A stretch of DNA of 20,823 nt, from positions 1 to 20,823 of the forward strand of contig NZ_CAMLIX010000066.1 in the NCBI RefSeq assembly GCF_946479975.1, read 5' to 3'. Position 1 is the first letter of the stretch, and each line of letters begins with the position of its first letter. A program made the translations under genes and the position numbers. The stretch is from an uncultured Flavobacterium sp. (lineage in GTDB: Bacteria > Bacteroidota > Bacteroidia > Flavobacteriales > Flavobacteriaceae). Of this stretch, positions 1 to 7,050 are shown piece by piece. The notes below the pieces were generated by a model. It made no database searches, was not told the origin of the DNA, and saw only the letters and a program-made list of their open reading frames with translations.

Positions 1-1
1 T

Positions 2-178
2 CCTTTTGCACTTTTTATCAATAATCGACAGAATTTATATCTCTTATCTTTCGTTTTGTTTTGGCTTCTTACTATAAATCATGCCGCTATGAGAATTGCT
101 GCTCCCGCATTTCTGTATGCAATGAGCCTTCTCTCGGTACGCATTAACATTCCTGAAGAGCCTGAAAAAAAAATATAG
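2..178 (+). CDS. C-terminal end of an integral membrane protein (possible O-antigen polymerase/ligase), cut by the window edge
   Basis: An open frame enters from the left edge and ends at TAG 176-178, giving about 58 residues. It contains one strongly hydrophobic segment (around FVLFWLLTINHAAM) followed by a second short apolar stretch and a charged tail ending EEPEKKI. No domain can be recognised from so short a piece. It lies 59 bases upstream of a sugar-1-phosphate transferase on the same strand, the usual company of O-antigen polymerases or ligases in polysaccharide loci, so that role is an inference from context only. A TAnnTTTG box lies between the two genes, so the downstream gene may have its own promoter. 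That a membrane protein ends here is fairly sure; its function is not. Confidence 0.5.
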   Translation, partial: PFALFINNRQNLYLLSFVLFWLLTINHAAMRIAAPAFLYAMSLLSVRINIPEEPEKKI

Positions 179-197
179 ATTAGTTTATTTTTTATAA

Positions 198-205
198 TAC
201 ATTTG
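198..205 (+). promoter_or_regulatory. Bacteroidota -7 promoter box (TACATTTG) for the sugar transferase
   Basis: TACATTTG matches the TAnnTTTG -7 consensus of Bacteroidota primary sigma factors and sits 32 bases before the ATG at 238. The predicted leader is about 25 bases. No good TTG was found at the -33 position, so the assignment rests on the -7 box and its place in the only gap upstream of the gene. Confidence 0.5.
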
Positions 206-237
206 CCTCAAGTTTAAGCCCCTAATAAACTTTAAAA

Positions 238-1632
238 ATGTTTTTAAAAAGAAAAATGCACTTCGAAATCTCAGAAAGAAAAGTTTTGCTTTTTCTTTTT
301 GATGCTACATTTATATTCACCGCATTATTTTTACTCAGCTTATTTTTCGACTATCAATATTATGTATTAGAAGATGGGAAATATGTGAAATCATTATTAT
401 TGATTGGCTATGTTTTTATTTTCGGTACAATTTTCGAAATGTATAATCTGCAGACAGCCAGTAATCAGTTTCAAATTTTACGAAGCGTTGTTTTAACTGC
501 AACTTCCTCCGTTATAGCATATTTGTTTACGCCAGTTTTATCACCAGAACTTCCTAAACAGCGATTGGTTATATTAATTTTTTATCTAGCTGTATTAAGT
601 TCGTTGCTCTTATGGCGTTTTTTTTATGTTTATTTCTTAGCTTCTCATCGTTTTTCTCAAAACGTGGTTTTAATTTGTGACCAGAATGAAGTGGAAGAAC
701 TGGTTATGGGACTCGAAAATGTTGATCCGCATTACAGAATAATTGGTTTTGTAAATTCAGATACAGATTCGGTTGAAGATTTTGAATTTCATTATGTAAA
801 AGAAGTTAAAAAGAAGGATCTAGAATTGTTTGTGACTAAAAATAATGTTTCTGAAATAATTATAGCATCACAAAAAACAGACGGTATCACAGCCGAATTA
901 TACCAGCAATTACTTCACCTTTTAGAAAACGGAAACGTAATTCGAGAATACACTCAAGTTTACGAAAGCAAAACACAGCGAATTCCTGTACACTACATTG
1001 GTCGGGATTTTTATCGATTCTTTCCATTCAGCAGAAGTAATAATAATAGATTGTATTTGCTTTTGATTCGTTTAATGGAGTTTTTCTTTTCTTTCGTCGG
1101 ACTCTTATTCTGCGGTATTTTTATTCCAATAATTTCTGTTTGTAATTTTTTTGCAAACAAAGGAAGTCTTTTTTATACCCAAGAAAGGGTGGGTAAAAAT
1201 GGAGTTATTTTTAAAATTTACAAATTTAGAACAATGACTGAGAATTCTGAGACTAGTGGAGCCGTTTTTGCCGCTCATGATGATAAAAGAGTTACTCCTT
1301 TTGGTAAATTCATGCGTAAATCAAGAATTGATGAACTTCCTCAGTTTATAAATGTTTTAAAAGGTGATATGGCCGTAATAGGGCCAAGGCCAGAAAGACC
1401 ATTTTTTGTTGAAGAAATTGCTGCTGTTATGCCGTTTTACGAAACTCGACATGTTGTTAAACCTGGACTTACAGGCTGGGCACAGGTAAATTATTCCTAC
1501 GGAGAATCAATTGATGAAAGTTTGATTAAGCTTCAATACGACTTGTATTACATCAAACACAGAAGCATTTTTCTAGATTTGAGTATCACTCTTAAAACTA
1601 TTACAACCGTTTTATTTTACCGAGGACAATAA
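238..1632 (+). CDS. Exopolysaccharide polyprenyl glycosylphosphotransferase (undecaprenyl-phosphate sugar-1-phosphate transferase)
   Basis: A 464-residue membrane enzyme that transfers a sugar-1-phosphate from a UDP-sugar to undecaprenyl phosphate, the first membrane step of repeat-unit assembly for surface polysaccharide. The N-terminal half has about four transmembrane segments (roughly residues 16-130), followed by a Rossmann-like soluble region (about 140-245). A further membrane segment near 272-302 leads into the catalytic bacterial sugar transferase domain: QERVG 315-319, KFRTM 329-333, RIDELPQ 363-369, GPRPE 382-386 and KPGLTGWAQVNY 408-419, all in family order. Length and layout fit the WcaJ/WbaP-like two-part family. 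The sugar specificity (glucose, galactose or an amino sugar) cannot be read from sequence. The M at residue 7 is a possible alternative start; the first ATG is kept because of the promoter spacing. The stop codon abuts the stop of the opposing gene with no bases between. Confidence 0.93.
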   Translation: MFLKRKMHFEISERKVLLFLFDATFIFTALFLLSLFFDYQYYVLEDGKYVKSLLLIGYVFIFGTIFEMYNLQTASNQFQILRSVVLTATSSVIAYLFTPVLSPELPKQRLVILIFYLAVLSSLLLWRFFYVYFLASHRFSQNVVLICDQNEVEELVMGLENVDPHYRIIGFVNSDTDSVEDFEFHYVKEVKKKDLELFVTKNNVSEIIIASQKTDGITAELYQQLLHLLENGNVIREYTQVYESKTQRIPVHYIGRDFYRFFPFSRSNNNRLYLLLIRLMEFFFSFVGLLFCGIFIPIISVCNFFANKGSLFYTQERVGKNGVIFKIYKFRTMTENSETSGAVFAAHDDKRVTPFGKFMRKSRIDELPQFINVLKGDMAVIGPRPERPFFVEEIAAVMPFYETRHVVKPGLTGWAQVNYSYGESIDESLIKLQYDLYYIKHRSIFLDLSITLKTITTVLFYRGQ

Positions 1633-2769
1633 TTAGATTATAATTGGAATTGGCTTTTTATTGCGAATTCCTGTTCTTACTAAAGCTACGCCACTTGTAA
1701 TAATTAAAGGCAAAGTGATGAAGAAATGCGCTTTGTTTATTAGAAATAAAAAGTAAATCACTAAAAGGACAAAGTTAATTAGTGAGAATCTATACGTCCA
1801 TAATTTGTTTTTGAAAATAGAAAGCAAAACTAAAACCAATAATAGCGGACTAAAAAGTAATACATTGTAATTCATTGCCAGTTCTTGGTGGAAAGAATAA
1901 AATCCCATAATGACAAAGAATATCCCAATTAGAGATAAAATTGTAAAGTAGATTTTATCCACGGTTTTATCTTTTGCAAAGATTACAAAAAGCAAGATGA
2001 AAAGATAGGTATAAATGTTATTCCACAAAGATGTTGGAGTTTCTTTTGTAAATTCTAATAACGTTTTACTCTTACCTGCAAAAGGTTTATTTTGAAAGGT
2101 AGTTTTTTCTAAACTATTTTTTAATTCAAATGGAAGAAAAATTCTCGTTCCCATTTGATCCACTTTTGTCCCAAAGATAATGCTGGTTCCCAATTGATCA
2201 TAAAAATGTCCATCAAAGTAGGGGAAAAGAATAGATCGGTAGGTTTTGTCGGTATCTTCTTTTTTGACAATTACATTTGAATTTAGAGTACTGTTAATTA
2301 CATCAACAACCATCGAAGTACAGTTTTTGTCAATAAATTTATAAGTATAAAATTTTTCGTCAGAAGCTAGAACGGCATTCAATTTATCAAAAAGTTTCTG
2401 TTTTAAATCTGGAGAAATTAATAATTCCTGCTCATAAATACTTCGTTTTTCATAAGTATATTCATTTAAAAAATCAGCAAAAGAATGTACGGTAGCAAAA
2501 TATTGCAGATCGCCTTTGGCAAATTTCATGACGAAATTTGGCGTTCTAAAATCAAAAGTTCCATAATTATAAACTACATCAAAATTGTTTCCAGGGTCAG
2601 AAACTCGGATGCCCGTATGTCCAAAATAAGAATAAGTTTCGTTTCCCAATCCGCAGGTTAAAACACTAATTTTAGCATCTTTTGATAAAGGCAGACTTTG
2701 GCCAAAACCAATACAACTAGATAAGAATAATAAAATAAAAAGTGCTTTTTTGAACATGACAGTTTTCAT
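1633..2769 (-). CDS. Lnb/DUF4105-domain membrane protein
   Basis: A 378-residue envelope protein. Residues 1-24 form a signal peptide ending GFGQ, a common Flavobacterium cleavage context. Residues 30-230 match the Lnb N-terminal periplasmic domain (DUF4105), with the conserved blocks YSYFGHTGIRV (His51), YNYGTFDFR (68-75) and KNCTS (Cys150). In the Gram-positive enzyme Lnb, a His/Cys pair in this fold carries out acyl transfer on lipoproteins; His51 and Cys150 are the likely counterparts here. The C-terminal third holds about five transmembrane segments (252-266, 273-292, 302-318, 326-344, 348-366). The gene follows the PorV/PorQ-like gene by 34 bases and probably shares its transcript. LSSC at 16-19 resembles a lipobox but is less convincing than ordinary signal-peptide cleavage. 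Family membership is fairly sure; an acyltransferase role here is inference. Confidence 0.8.
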   Translation of the reverse strand: MKTVMFKKALFILLFLSSCIGFGQSLPLSKDAKISVLTCGLGNETYSYFGHTGIRVSDPGNNFDVVYNYGTFDFRTPNFVMKFAKGDLQYFATVHSFADFLNEYTYEKRSIYEQELLISPDLKQKLFDKLNAVLASDEKFYTYKFIDKNCTSMVVDVINSTLNSNVIVKKEDTDKTYRSILFPYFDGHFYDQLGTSIIFGTKVDQMGTRIFLPFELKNSLEKTTFQNKPFAGKSKTLLEFTKETPTSLWNNIYTYLFILLFVIFAKDKTVDKIYFTILSLIGIFFVIMGFYSFHQELAMNYNVLLFSPLLLVLVLLSIFKNKLWTYRFSLINFVLLVIYFLFLINKAHFFITLPLIITSGVALVRTGIRNKKPIPIII

Positions 2770-2803
2770 GATTTAATTTTTTGAATTTTATAATTTTCGA
2801 AGA

Positions 2804-3871
2804 TTATCTGAAGATTCCTAAATCGACTTTCAACGAAAAAATATTAGAATATAATGCTGTACTTTGATTTCCTAAATCTGTTAGGGCATAATCAATTTGA
2901 ATTCCTTTGTATTTAAATCCTAAACCAATGTTAGGCTGAAAATTTACTTTTTCAGTATTGTCCAACTGCATTACGTTTTGAAAGTTTCCTGCGCCGGCTC
3001 TCACAAAAACTAAATCAGTATATCCAAATTCAAACCCTAGAGCTGGGTCTATGCTTACTACTTTTGACGAAATAATATCGTTGGTTTGTTCAAATCGAAT
3101 GTTTAAATTTGCAGATGTAACCAAACTACATTCGTTATGGAAATCAAATCTTTTCGAAACTCCTAATTGTGCTTTTGGTAATGTAATTTCGGTGCTTTCT
3201 GGCAATTCATTATTTTCTCCCGGAATAGCATTAGCAATTTTGGCATATTCTTCTTCATCAATATTCCAAACATTATAAGTTGTGGTAATATCGCGAAGCA
3301 TTAATCCGAATTTCCAGTCATTTCTTTCGAATTGAAGTCCAATATCAAATCCAAATCCCCAAGAATTGGCAAATTTTCCAATAACCCTTCGAATAACTTT
3401 TGCGTTTACACCATATTGAAATCCGTCAACAGGAAGTTTTCTTGCATAAGAAAATGTAAAACCATAATCGGCTGTAGAAAATAATCGAATTCTGTTGTAA
3501 TCAATATTTCCTTGGCTGTCGATTAATTGTGTCGTGTCCATAATGTCATCGACTCCAAAACGAATCATCGAAATTCCCCAAGCACTTCTTTCATCAATCG
3601 GACTTGCGTAGCCAATGTAATCGTATTGCGCAATGTTGGCAAAATAACTAGCGTGCATCAGCGAAATCTGGTGATCTTCGAGATGAGTTAAACCTGCTGG
3701 ATTCCAATAACCTGCATTTACATCATTTGTAGAAGCGGTAACGGCGCTAGACATTCCTAGAGCGGCGGCATCAACACCAATATTCATAAACTCATTCGAA
3801 TATTTTCGGACGGTCTGAGCATATTGTGAAGTAAAACTCCAAAAAAATACAAATGCTAAAATCTTTTTCAA
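2804..3871 (-). CDS. PorV/PorQ-family outer-membrane beta-barrel protein
   Basis: A 355-residue protein with a signal peptide (residues 1-19, ending QYAQ) and the N-terminal pattern of the PorV/PorQ family: AAALGMSSAVTAS, then DVNAGYWNPAGL, then HQISLMHASYFANIAQYDYIGYA. The rest is an alternation of aromatic and polar residues typical of a barrel of the FadL/OMPP1 superfamily, ending in a strand with a terminal aromatic (LGIFR). PorV and PorQ themselves belong to the type IX secretion machinery; this paralogue could serve secretion or be a general outer-membrane protein. The start is TTG at 3871: no in-frame ATG fits, and the Lys-Lys of the signal peptide follows at once. A TAnnTTTG box lies upstream at 3916-3923. 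It probably heads a two-gene operon with the Lnb/DUF4105 gene. Confidence 0.85.
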   Translation of the reverse strand: MKKILAFVFFWSFTSQYAQTVRKYSNEFMNIGVDAAALGMSSAVTASTNDVNAGYWNPAGLTHLEDHQISLMHASYFANIAQYDYIGYASPIDERSAWGISMIRFGVDDIMDTTQLIDSQGNIDYNRIRLFSTADYGFTFSYARKLPVDGFQYGVNAKVIRRVIGKFANSWGFGFDIGLQFERNDWKFGLMLRDITTTYNVWNIDEEEYAKIANAIPGENNELPESTEITLPKAQLGVSKRFDFHNECSLVTSANLNIRFEQTNDIISSKVVSIDPALGFEFGYTDLVFVRAGAGNFQNVMQLDNTEKVNFQPNIGLGFKYKGIQIDYALTDLGNQSTALYSNIFSLKVDLGIFR

Positions 3872-3915
3872 ATTTGCTTCTTTATAGTGACCTCGAAAGG
3901 TTTTAAATTTTTTAT

Positions 3916-3923
3916 CAAAAATA
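3916..3923 (-). promoter_or_regulatory. -7 promoter box (TATTTTTG on the minus strand) for the PorV/PorQ-like gene
   Basis: Read on the minus strand, TATTTTTG matches TAnnTTTG and lies 45 bases upstream of the TTG start at 3871. It sits in the 192-base divergent gap shared with pssA. No clear TTG -33 element was found. Confidence 0.4.
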
Positions 3924-4001
3924 TAATATTTTAACCATCTATTAAGTTCGTTTCTTTAAATATTCTGAAAGTACAGCCTAGAAATAAAAAACTCTTTAAA
4001 A

Positions 4002-4036
4002 AACTCGCTTTGCATCGAGTTATTATACTAAATTTG
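4002..4036 (+). promoter_or_regulatory. pssA promoter region with -7 box TAAATTTG and a small overlapping palindrome
   Basis: TAAATTTG (4029-4036) fits the TAnnTTTG box 28 bases before the pssA ATG. A TTG at 4010-4012 lies 16 bases upstream of it, slightly closer than usual for a -33 element. That TTG is in the loop of a 6-bp inverted repeat (AACTCG 4002-4007, CGAGTT 4016-4021), a possible operator. The promoter is moderately supported; the operator is speculative. Confidence 0.45.
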
Positions 4037-4063
4037 TTCTCTGCATTATCAAAAATTTAAGCT

Positions 4064-4780
4064 ATGAATATCAAAAAGCACATTCCAAATCTAATTACTT
4101 TAATTAATCTTTTCTGTGGCTGTGTCGCATTAGTTTTTGTCTCTAAAGGAGATTTTTTAATGGCTTTTTATATGGTTTGTTTAGGAATCTTTTTTGATTT
4201 CTTTGATGGGTTTTTTGCTAGATTATTCAAAGTTTCAAGTCCGCTTGGTTTACAATTGGATTCTTTGGCAGATATGGTAACCAGCGGAGTTGTGCCGGGT
4301 TACGTCATGTACAGTATGTTTGCAAGAGGTGGTGATCAATTAGGAAATCAGCAAATTGTTCCTTTTTTAGGATTCATTATAACTTTGGGCGCTTGTTACA
4401 GATTGGCTAACTTTAATATAGATACTCGCCAGACAGATTCGTTTATCGGTTTGCCAACTCCTGCAAATGCTATTTTTATTATTAGCTTGCAAATAGTTCT
4501 GGATATGTATGCAGATTCTTCACTTCTGATTCTTGAATTACTGACGAATCAATGGGTTTTATTGCTTATTACTTTGGGTAGTGCTTACATTATGAATGCT
4601 GAAATTCCGTTGTTTTCTTTAAAAATTAAAAAATTCAGTTTAAAAGAAAATTCACTTCAAATCGTGTTTTTAGTTATTTCTGTATTAATGGTTGTTTTAT
4701 TGCAATATATTGCAATTCCCTTAATTATTGTTTTTTACGTTTTATTGTCCATTATCAATAATCTGTTTTTGAAAAAGTAA
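4064..4780 (+). CDS. pssA: CDP-diacylglycerol--serine O-phosphatidyltransferase
   Basis: A 238-residue integral membrane enzyme that joins CDP-diacylglycerol and L-serine to make phosphatidylserine, the precursor of phosphatidylethanolamine. The CDP-alcohol phosphotransferase signature D-x2-DG-x2-AR-x8-G-x3-D-x3-D is complete: Asp45, Asp48-Gly49, Ala52-Arg53, Gly62, Asp66 and Asp70, set at the end of a hydrophobic segment. The N-terminal IPNLITLINLFCGC is typical of the PssA subgroup, and six or more hydrophobic segments follow. The size matches the subclass II (Bacillus-type) PssA rather than the unrelated E. coli enzyme. A -7 box lies just upstream. The gene is followed after 9 bases by the GH25 gene, so the two are probably cotranscribed. 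Confidence 0.93.
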   Translation: MNIKKHIPNLITLINLFCGCVALVFVSKGDFLMAFYMVCLGIFFDFFDGFFARLFKVSSPLGLQLDSLADMVTSGVVPGYVMYSMFARGGDQLGNQQIVPFLGFIITLGACYRLANFNIDTRQTDSFIGLPTPANAIFIISLQIVLDMYADSSLLILELLTNQWVLLLITLGSAYIMNAEIPLFSLKIKKFSLKENSLQIVFLVISVLMVVLLQYIAIPLIIVFYVLLSIINNLFLKK

Positions 4781-4789
4781 TTCTGTTTA

Positions 4790-5644
4790 ATGGCAAGAAA
4801 AACAACTTATCGTAAAACATATTCAAGAAAACCGTCGGGAAGATCTTTTCTAAACAGACTTTTGCGAGGTTTATTATTGATTTTCCTTGTGCTTTTGTTT
4901 ATTGGTACAGTTTATCATTATAGAAAAGGATTAGCGTATTATTTAGGATTTAAATCGGAGAAAGTTTTAGATGAAGATGAGGTCGACAAACACCTTTCTG
5001 ATGTTCGAAACATTCGTGTACTCGAAAATCACAAAGGAAAAGTTGTTGGAATTGACGTGTCTGAATTTCAGGGAAAAGTTGATTGGGAAGAAGTTGAAAT
5101 TCTAGACGAAAAATATCCTGTTCAATTTGTATTTATACGGGCAACAGCAGGAAACGATAGAGTGGACAGACAATTTAAGAGAAACTGGGAAGGCGCCAAA
5201 GAAAATAAAATAATGCGAGGTGCTTATCATTATTACCGCCCAAACGAAAATTCTATAGAGCAGGCAGATCTTTTTATTAAAACAGTAAAATTGCAAAAAG
5301 GAGATCTTCCTCCAGTTTTAGATATAGAAAAGTTACCAAAAAACCAGTCGATAGATAGTTTAAAAAAAGGCTTAAAACGCTGGCTGACTAAAGTCGAAAA
5401 ACATTATCAAGTTCGCCCGATAATTTATTCAGGTGAAAGATATTATTCAGATTTTTTGAAGGAAGAATTTAGTGAATATCTCTTTTGGATTGCCAATTAT
5501 AATTTCTACAGAGAAAAAATAGAAGATGATTGGCTGTTTTGGCAGTTTACAGAAAAAGCTTCTCTGCCAGGAATTAAAAATCGTGTTGATGTTAATATTT
5601 ACAACGGCGATTTAGAACAATTGCATTTTATTACAGTTGAATAA
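4790..5644 (+). CDS. Membrane-anchored GH25 (lysozyme-type) glycoside hydrolase
   Basis: A 284-residue protein with a basic N-terminus (residues 1-26), one transmembrane segment (about 27-43) and a glycoside hydrolase family 25 domain from about 85 to 275. Visible family motifs are GIDVSEFQG (87-95, with Asp89), FIRATAG (115-121), GAYHYYRP (144-151), PPVLDIE (174-180, with the catalytic-type Asp178 and Glu180), WIANYN (233-238) and WQFT (251-254), ending with RVDVN (Asp267). GH25 enzymes cleave the N-acetylmuramic acid to N-acetylglucosamine bond of peptidoglycan. The single anchor predicts a domain facing the periplasm, suggesting remodelling of the cell's own wall rather than secretion. It follows pssA by 9 bases. 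A three-unit repeat array begins within its stop codon. Confidence 0.9.
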   Translation: MARKTTYRKTYSRKPSGRSFLNRLLRGLLLIFLVLLFIGTVYHYRKGLAYYLGFKSEKVLDEDEVDKHLSDVRNIRVLENHKGKVVGIDVSEFQGKVDWEEVEILDEKYPVQFVFIRATAGNDRVDRQFKRNWEGAKENKIMRGAYHYYRPNENSIEQADLFIKTVKLQKGDLPPVLDIEKLPKNQSIDSLKKGLKRWLTKVEKHYQVRPIIYSGERYYSDFLKEEFSEYLFWIANYNFYREKIEDDWLFWQFTEKASLPGIKNRVDVNIYNGDLEQLHFITVE

Positions 5645-5820
5645 AGTTTTCAGTCTCAGTTTTCAGTCTCAGTATGCACTGAAACTGTGACTGCGAATAA
5701 AGTATTCAGTCCCAGTTTTCAGTCCCAGTAAGCACTGAAAACCGTGACTGCGAATAAAGTATTAAGTCACAGTTTTCAGTCACAGTATGCACTGAAAACT
5801 GAAAACTGCGACTGAAAACT
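5643..5820. repeat. Three-unit tandem repeat of CAGT/ACTG hairpins filling a convergent gap
   Basis: Three units (5643-5698, 5699-5755, 5756-5820) each start with AAAGT and contain CAGTTTTCAGT, a spacer with a GC triplet and ACTGAAA, then GACTG. In the third unit CAGTTTTCAGT (5770-5780) and ACTGAAAACTG (5791-5801) form a perfect 11-bp stem with a 10-base loop; units 1 and 2 form slightly imperfect versions. Within each unit a short doublet carries the same variable dinucleotide twice (CT, CC or CA). The array runs from inside the GH25 stop codon to the lptB stop codon, so it occupies the whole gap. It could end transcription from both sides, though no long T-tract follows. Confidence 0.85.
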
Positions 5821-6559
5821 AAAATTCCAATTTCTTCTTACGAAGCTCGAAGTTTTGTCCAAGGTAAACACGACGAACCATTTCGTCTTCTACCAATTCT
5901 TCAGGAACTCCTGCTTTCAAGATTCCTCCCTCGAACATCAAATATGTTTTATCGGTAATCGCTAACGTTTCTTGAACGTTGTGATCGGTAATTAAGATTC
6001 CGATGTTTTTATTTTTTAATTGCGCTACAATTCTTTGAATGTCTTCAACCGCAACGGGGTCAACTCCCGCAAAAGGTTCATCTAATAAAATGAATTTTGG
6101 ATCTGTCGCCAAGGCGCGTGCAATCTCTGTACGACGACGCTCTCCTCCAGAAAGTAAATCGCCTCGGTTGGTGCGAATATGCTCTAAACTGAATTCTTCG
6201 ATCAAACTTTCCATTTTTGCAATCTGCTCTTCTTTAGAAAGTTTTGTCAATTGTAAAACACTCAGAATGTTATCCTCAATGCTTAATTTTCTAAAAACCG
6301 AAGCTTCTTGTGCCAAATAGCCAATTCCCTGCTGAGCACGCTTGTACATCGGATAATCGGTAATATTCAAATCATCAAGAAAAATATTTCCCTGATTTGG
6401 TTTTACCAATCCCACAATCATATAAAAAGACGTTGTTTTTCCCGCTCCATTTGGTCCCAAAAGTCCAACAATTTCTCCCTGATTTACTTCAACTGAAATT
6501 CCTTTTACAACACTACGTCCTTTATAGGTTTTGATTAAATTATCGGCTCTTAGCTTCAT
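5819..6559 (-). CDS. lptB: LPS export ABC transporter ATP-binding protein
   Basis: A 246-residue cytoplasmic ATPase that powers the LptBFG transporter, extracting lipopolysaccharide from the inner membrane and pushing it along the Lpt bridge. The Walker A motif GPNGAGKTT is at 35-43, Gln84 is in the Q-loop, the signature LSGGE is at 136-140, Walker B ILLDE at 157-161, and the switch His is His193. The text after Walker B, PFAGVDPVAV, is characteristic of LptB rather than amino-acid transporters of similar size. It is the last gene of the kdsD-tatC-AhpD-like run. A gap of 143 bases, holding a long inverted repeat, separates it from the gene upstream. Confidence 0.93.
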   Translation of the reverse strand: MKLRADNLIKTYKGRSVVKGISVEVNQGEIVGLLGPNGAGKTTSFYMIVGLVKPNQGNIFLDDLNITDYPMYKRAQQGIGYLAQEASVFRKLSIEDNILSVLQLTKLSKEEQIAKMESLIEEFSLEHIRTNRGDLLSGGERRRTEIARALATDPKFILLDEPFAGVDPVAVEDIQRIVAQLKNKNIGILITDHNVQETLAITDKTYLMFEGGILKAGVPEELVEDEMVRRVYLGQNFELRKKKLEF

Positions 6560-6565
6560 TTTTTT

Positions 6566-6705
6566 TAATTAGATAATGTGTCAATTTGATAATGAGATAA
6601 TTGTATCTCGAATGGCAAAATAAATTAAAATAAATTAATCAATTAAAATAATTAACATATCGTATGAAAATTATCTAATTGACTAATTATCTCATTTTCT
6701 AATTA
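6566..6705. repeat. Long imperfect inverted repeat (37-base arms) between the AhpD-like gene and lptB
   Basis: The arms at 6566-6602 and 6669-6705 are inverted copies matching at 29 of 37 positions by hand alignment. Both are built from ATTAGATAA/ATGAGATAA motifs. The right arm contains the stop codon of the AhpD-like gene and the left arm begins 6 bases from the lptB start. Because both genes read the same way, a folded transcript here could separate expression of lptB from the upstream genes. The middle (6603-6668) is very AT-rich, with no gene seen. Confidence 0.7.
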
Positions 6706-7050
6706 TTTCCCTTCTTCTTCAAGTTCTTCCCAAAATTCGTAAGCTCTTCTTAAATGCGGAATTACAATTGTTCCTCCAACAAGAGTAGCGATTCCCATTG
6801 CTTCCATCATTTCTTCTTTAGAAACACCTTCTTTGTAGCTTGTTTCTAAATGGTATTTTACACAGTCGTCACATCTTAAAACAGTCGATGCAACTAAACC
6901 TAAAAGTTCTTTTGTTTTTACATCAAGAGCGCCTTCCGCGTAAGCGTTGGTATCAAGATTAAAAATTCGCTTTACAATTTTATTATTGTCAGCAAGTAGT
7001 TTTTCGTTCATTTTAGAACGATAGTCGTTAAATTCTTGGATCTGAGACAT
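6703..7050 (-). CDS. Carboxymuconolactone decarboxylase / AhpD-like protein
   Basis: A 115-residue all-helical protein of the carboxymuconolactone decarboxylase/AhpD superfamily. The redox motif is visible as CDDCVKYH (Cys60, Cys63, His67), followed by the family stretch GVSKEEMMEAMGIATLVGG. Two cysteines spaced CxxC with a nearby His suggest a peroxidase-linked disulfide reductase role like AhpD, rather than true decarboxylase activity. The substrate is unknown. Its first 23 bases overlap the end of tatC, implying translational coupling in the kdsD-tatC operon. A link with envelope export is suggested by position only. Confidence 0.88.
   Translation of the reverse strand: MSQIQEFNDYRSKMNEKLLADNNKIVKRIFNLDTNAYAEGALDVKTKELLGLVASTVLRCDDCVKYHLETSYKEGVSKEEMMEAMGIATLVGGTIVIPHLRRAYEFWEELEEEGK

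Noticed and set aside
3051..3278. Plus-strand open frame opposite the PorV/PorQ-like gene
   Set aside because: It lies wholly antisense to a convincing barrel protein and has no promoter or family motif.
4064..5644. GH25 as a phage or toxin lysin
   Set aside because: It has an N-terminal membrane anchor, sits in an operon with pssA, and no phage genes are nearby.
5643..5820. CRISPR-like array
   Set aside because: There are only three units, the intervening sequences are repeats of the same word rather than unique spacers, and no cas gene is in the window.
6039..6320. Plus-strand open frame opposite lptB
   Set aside because: It is the antisense shadow of the conserved Walker and signature region of lptB.
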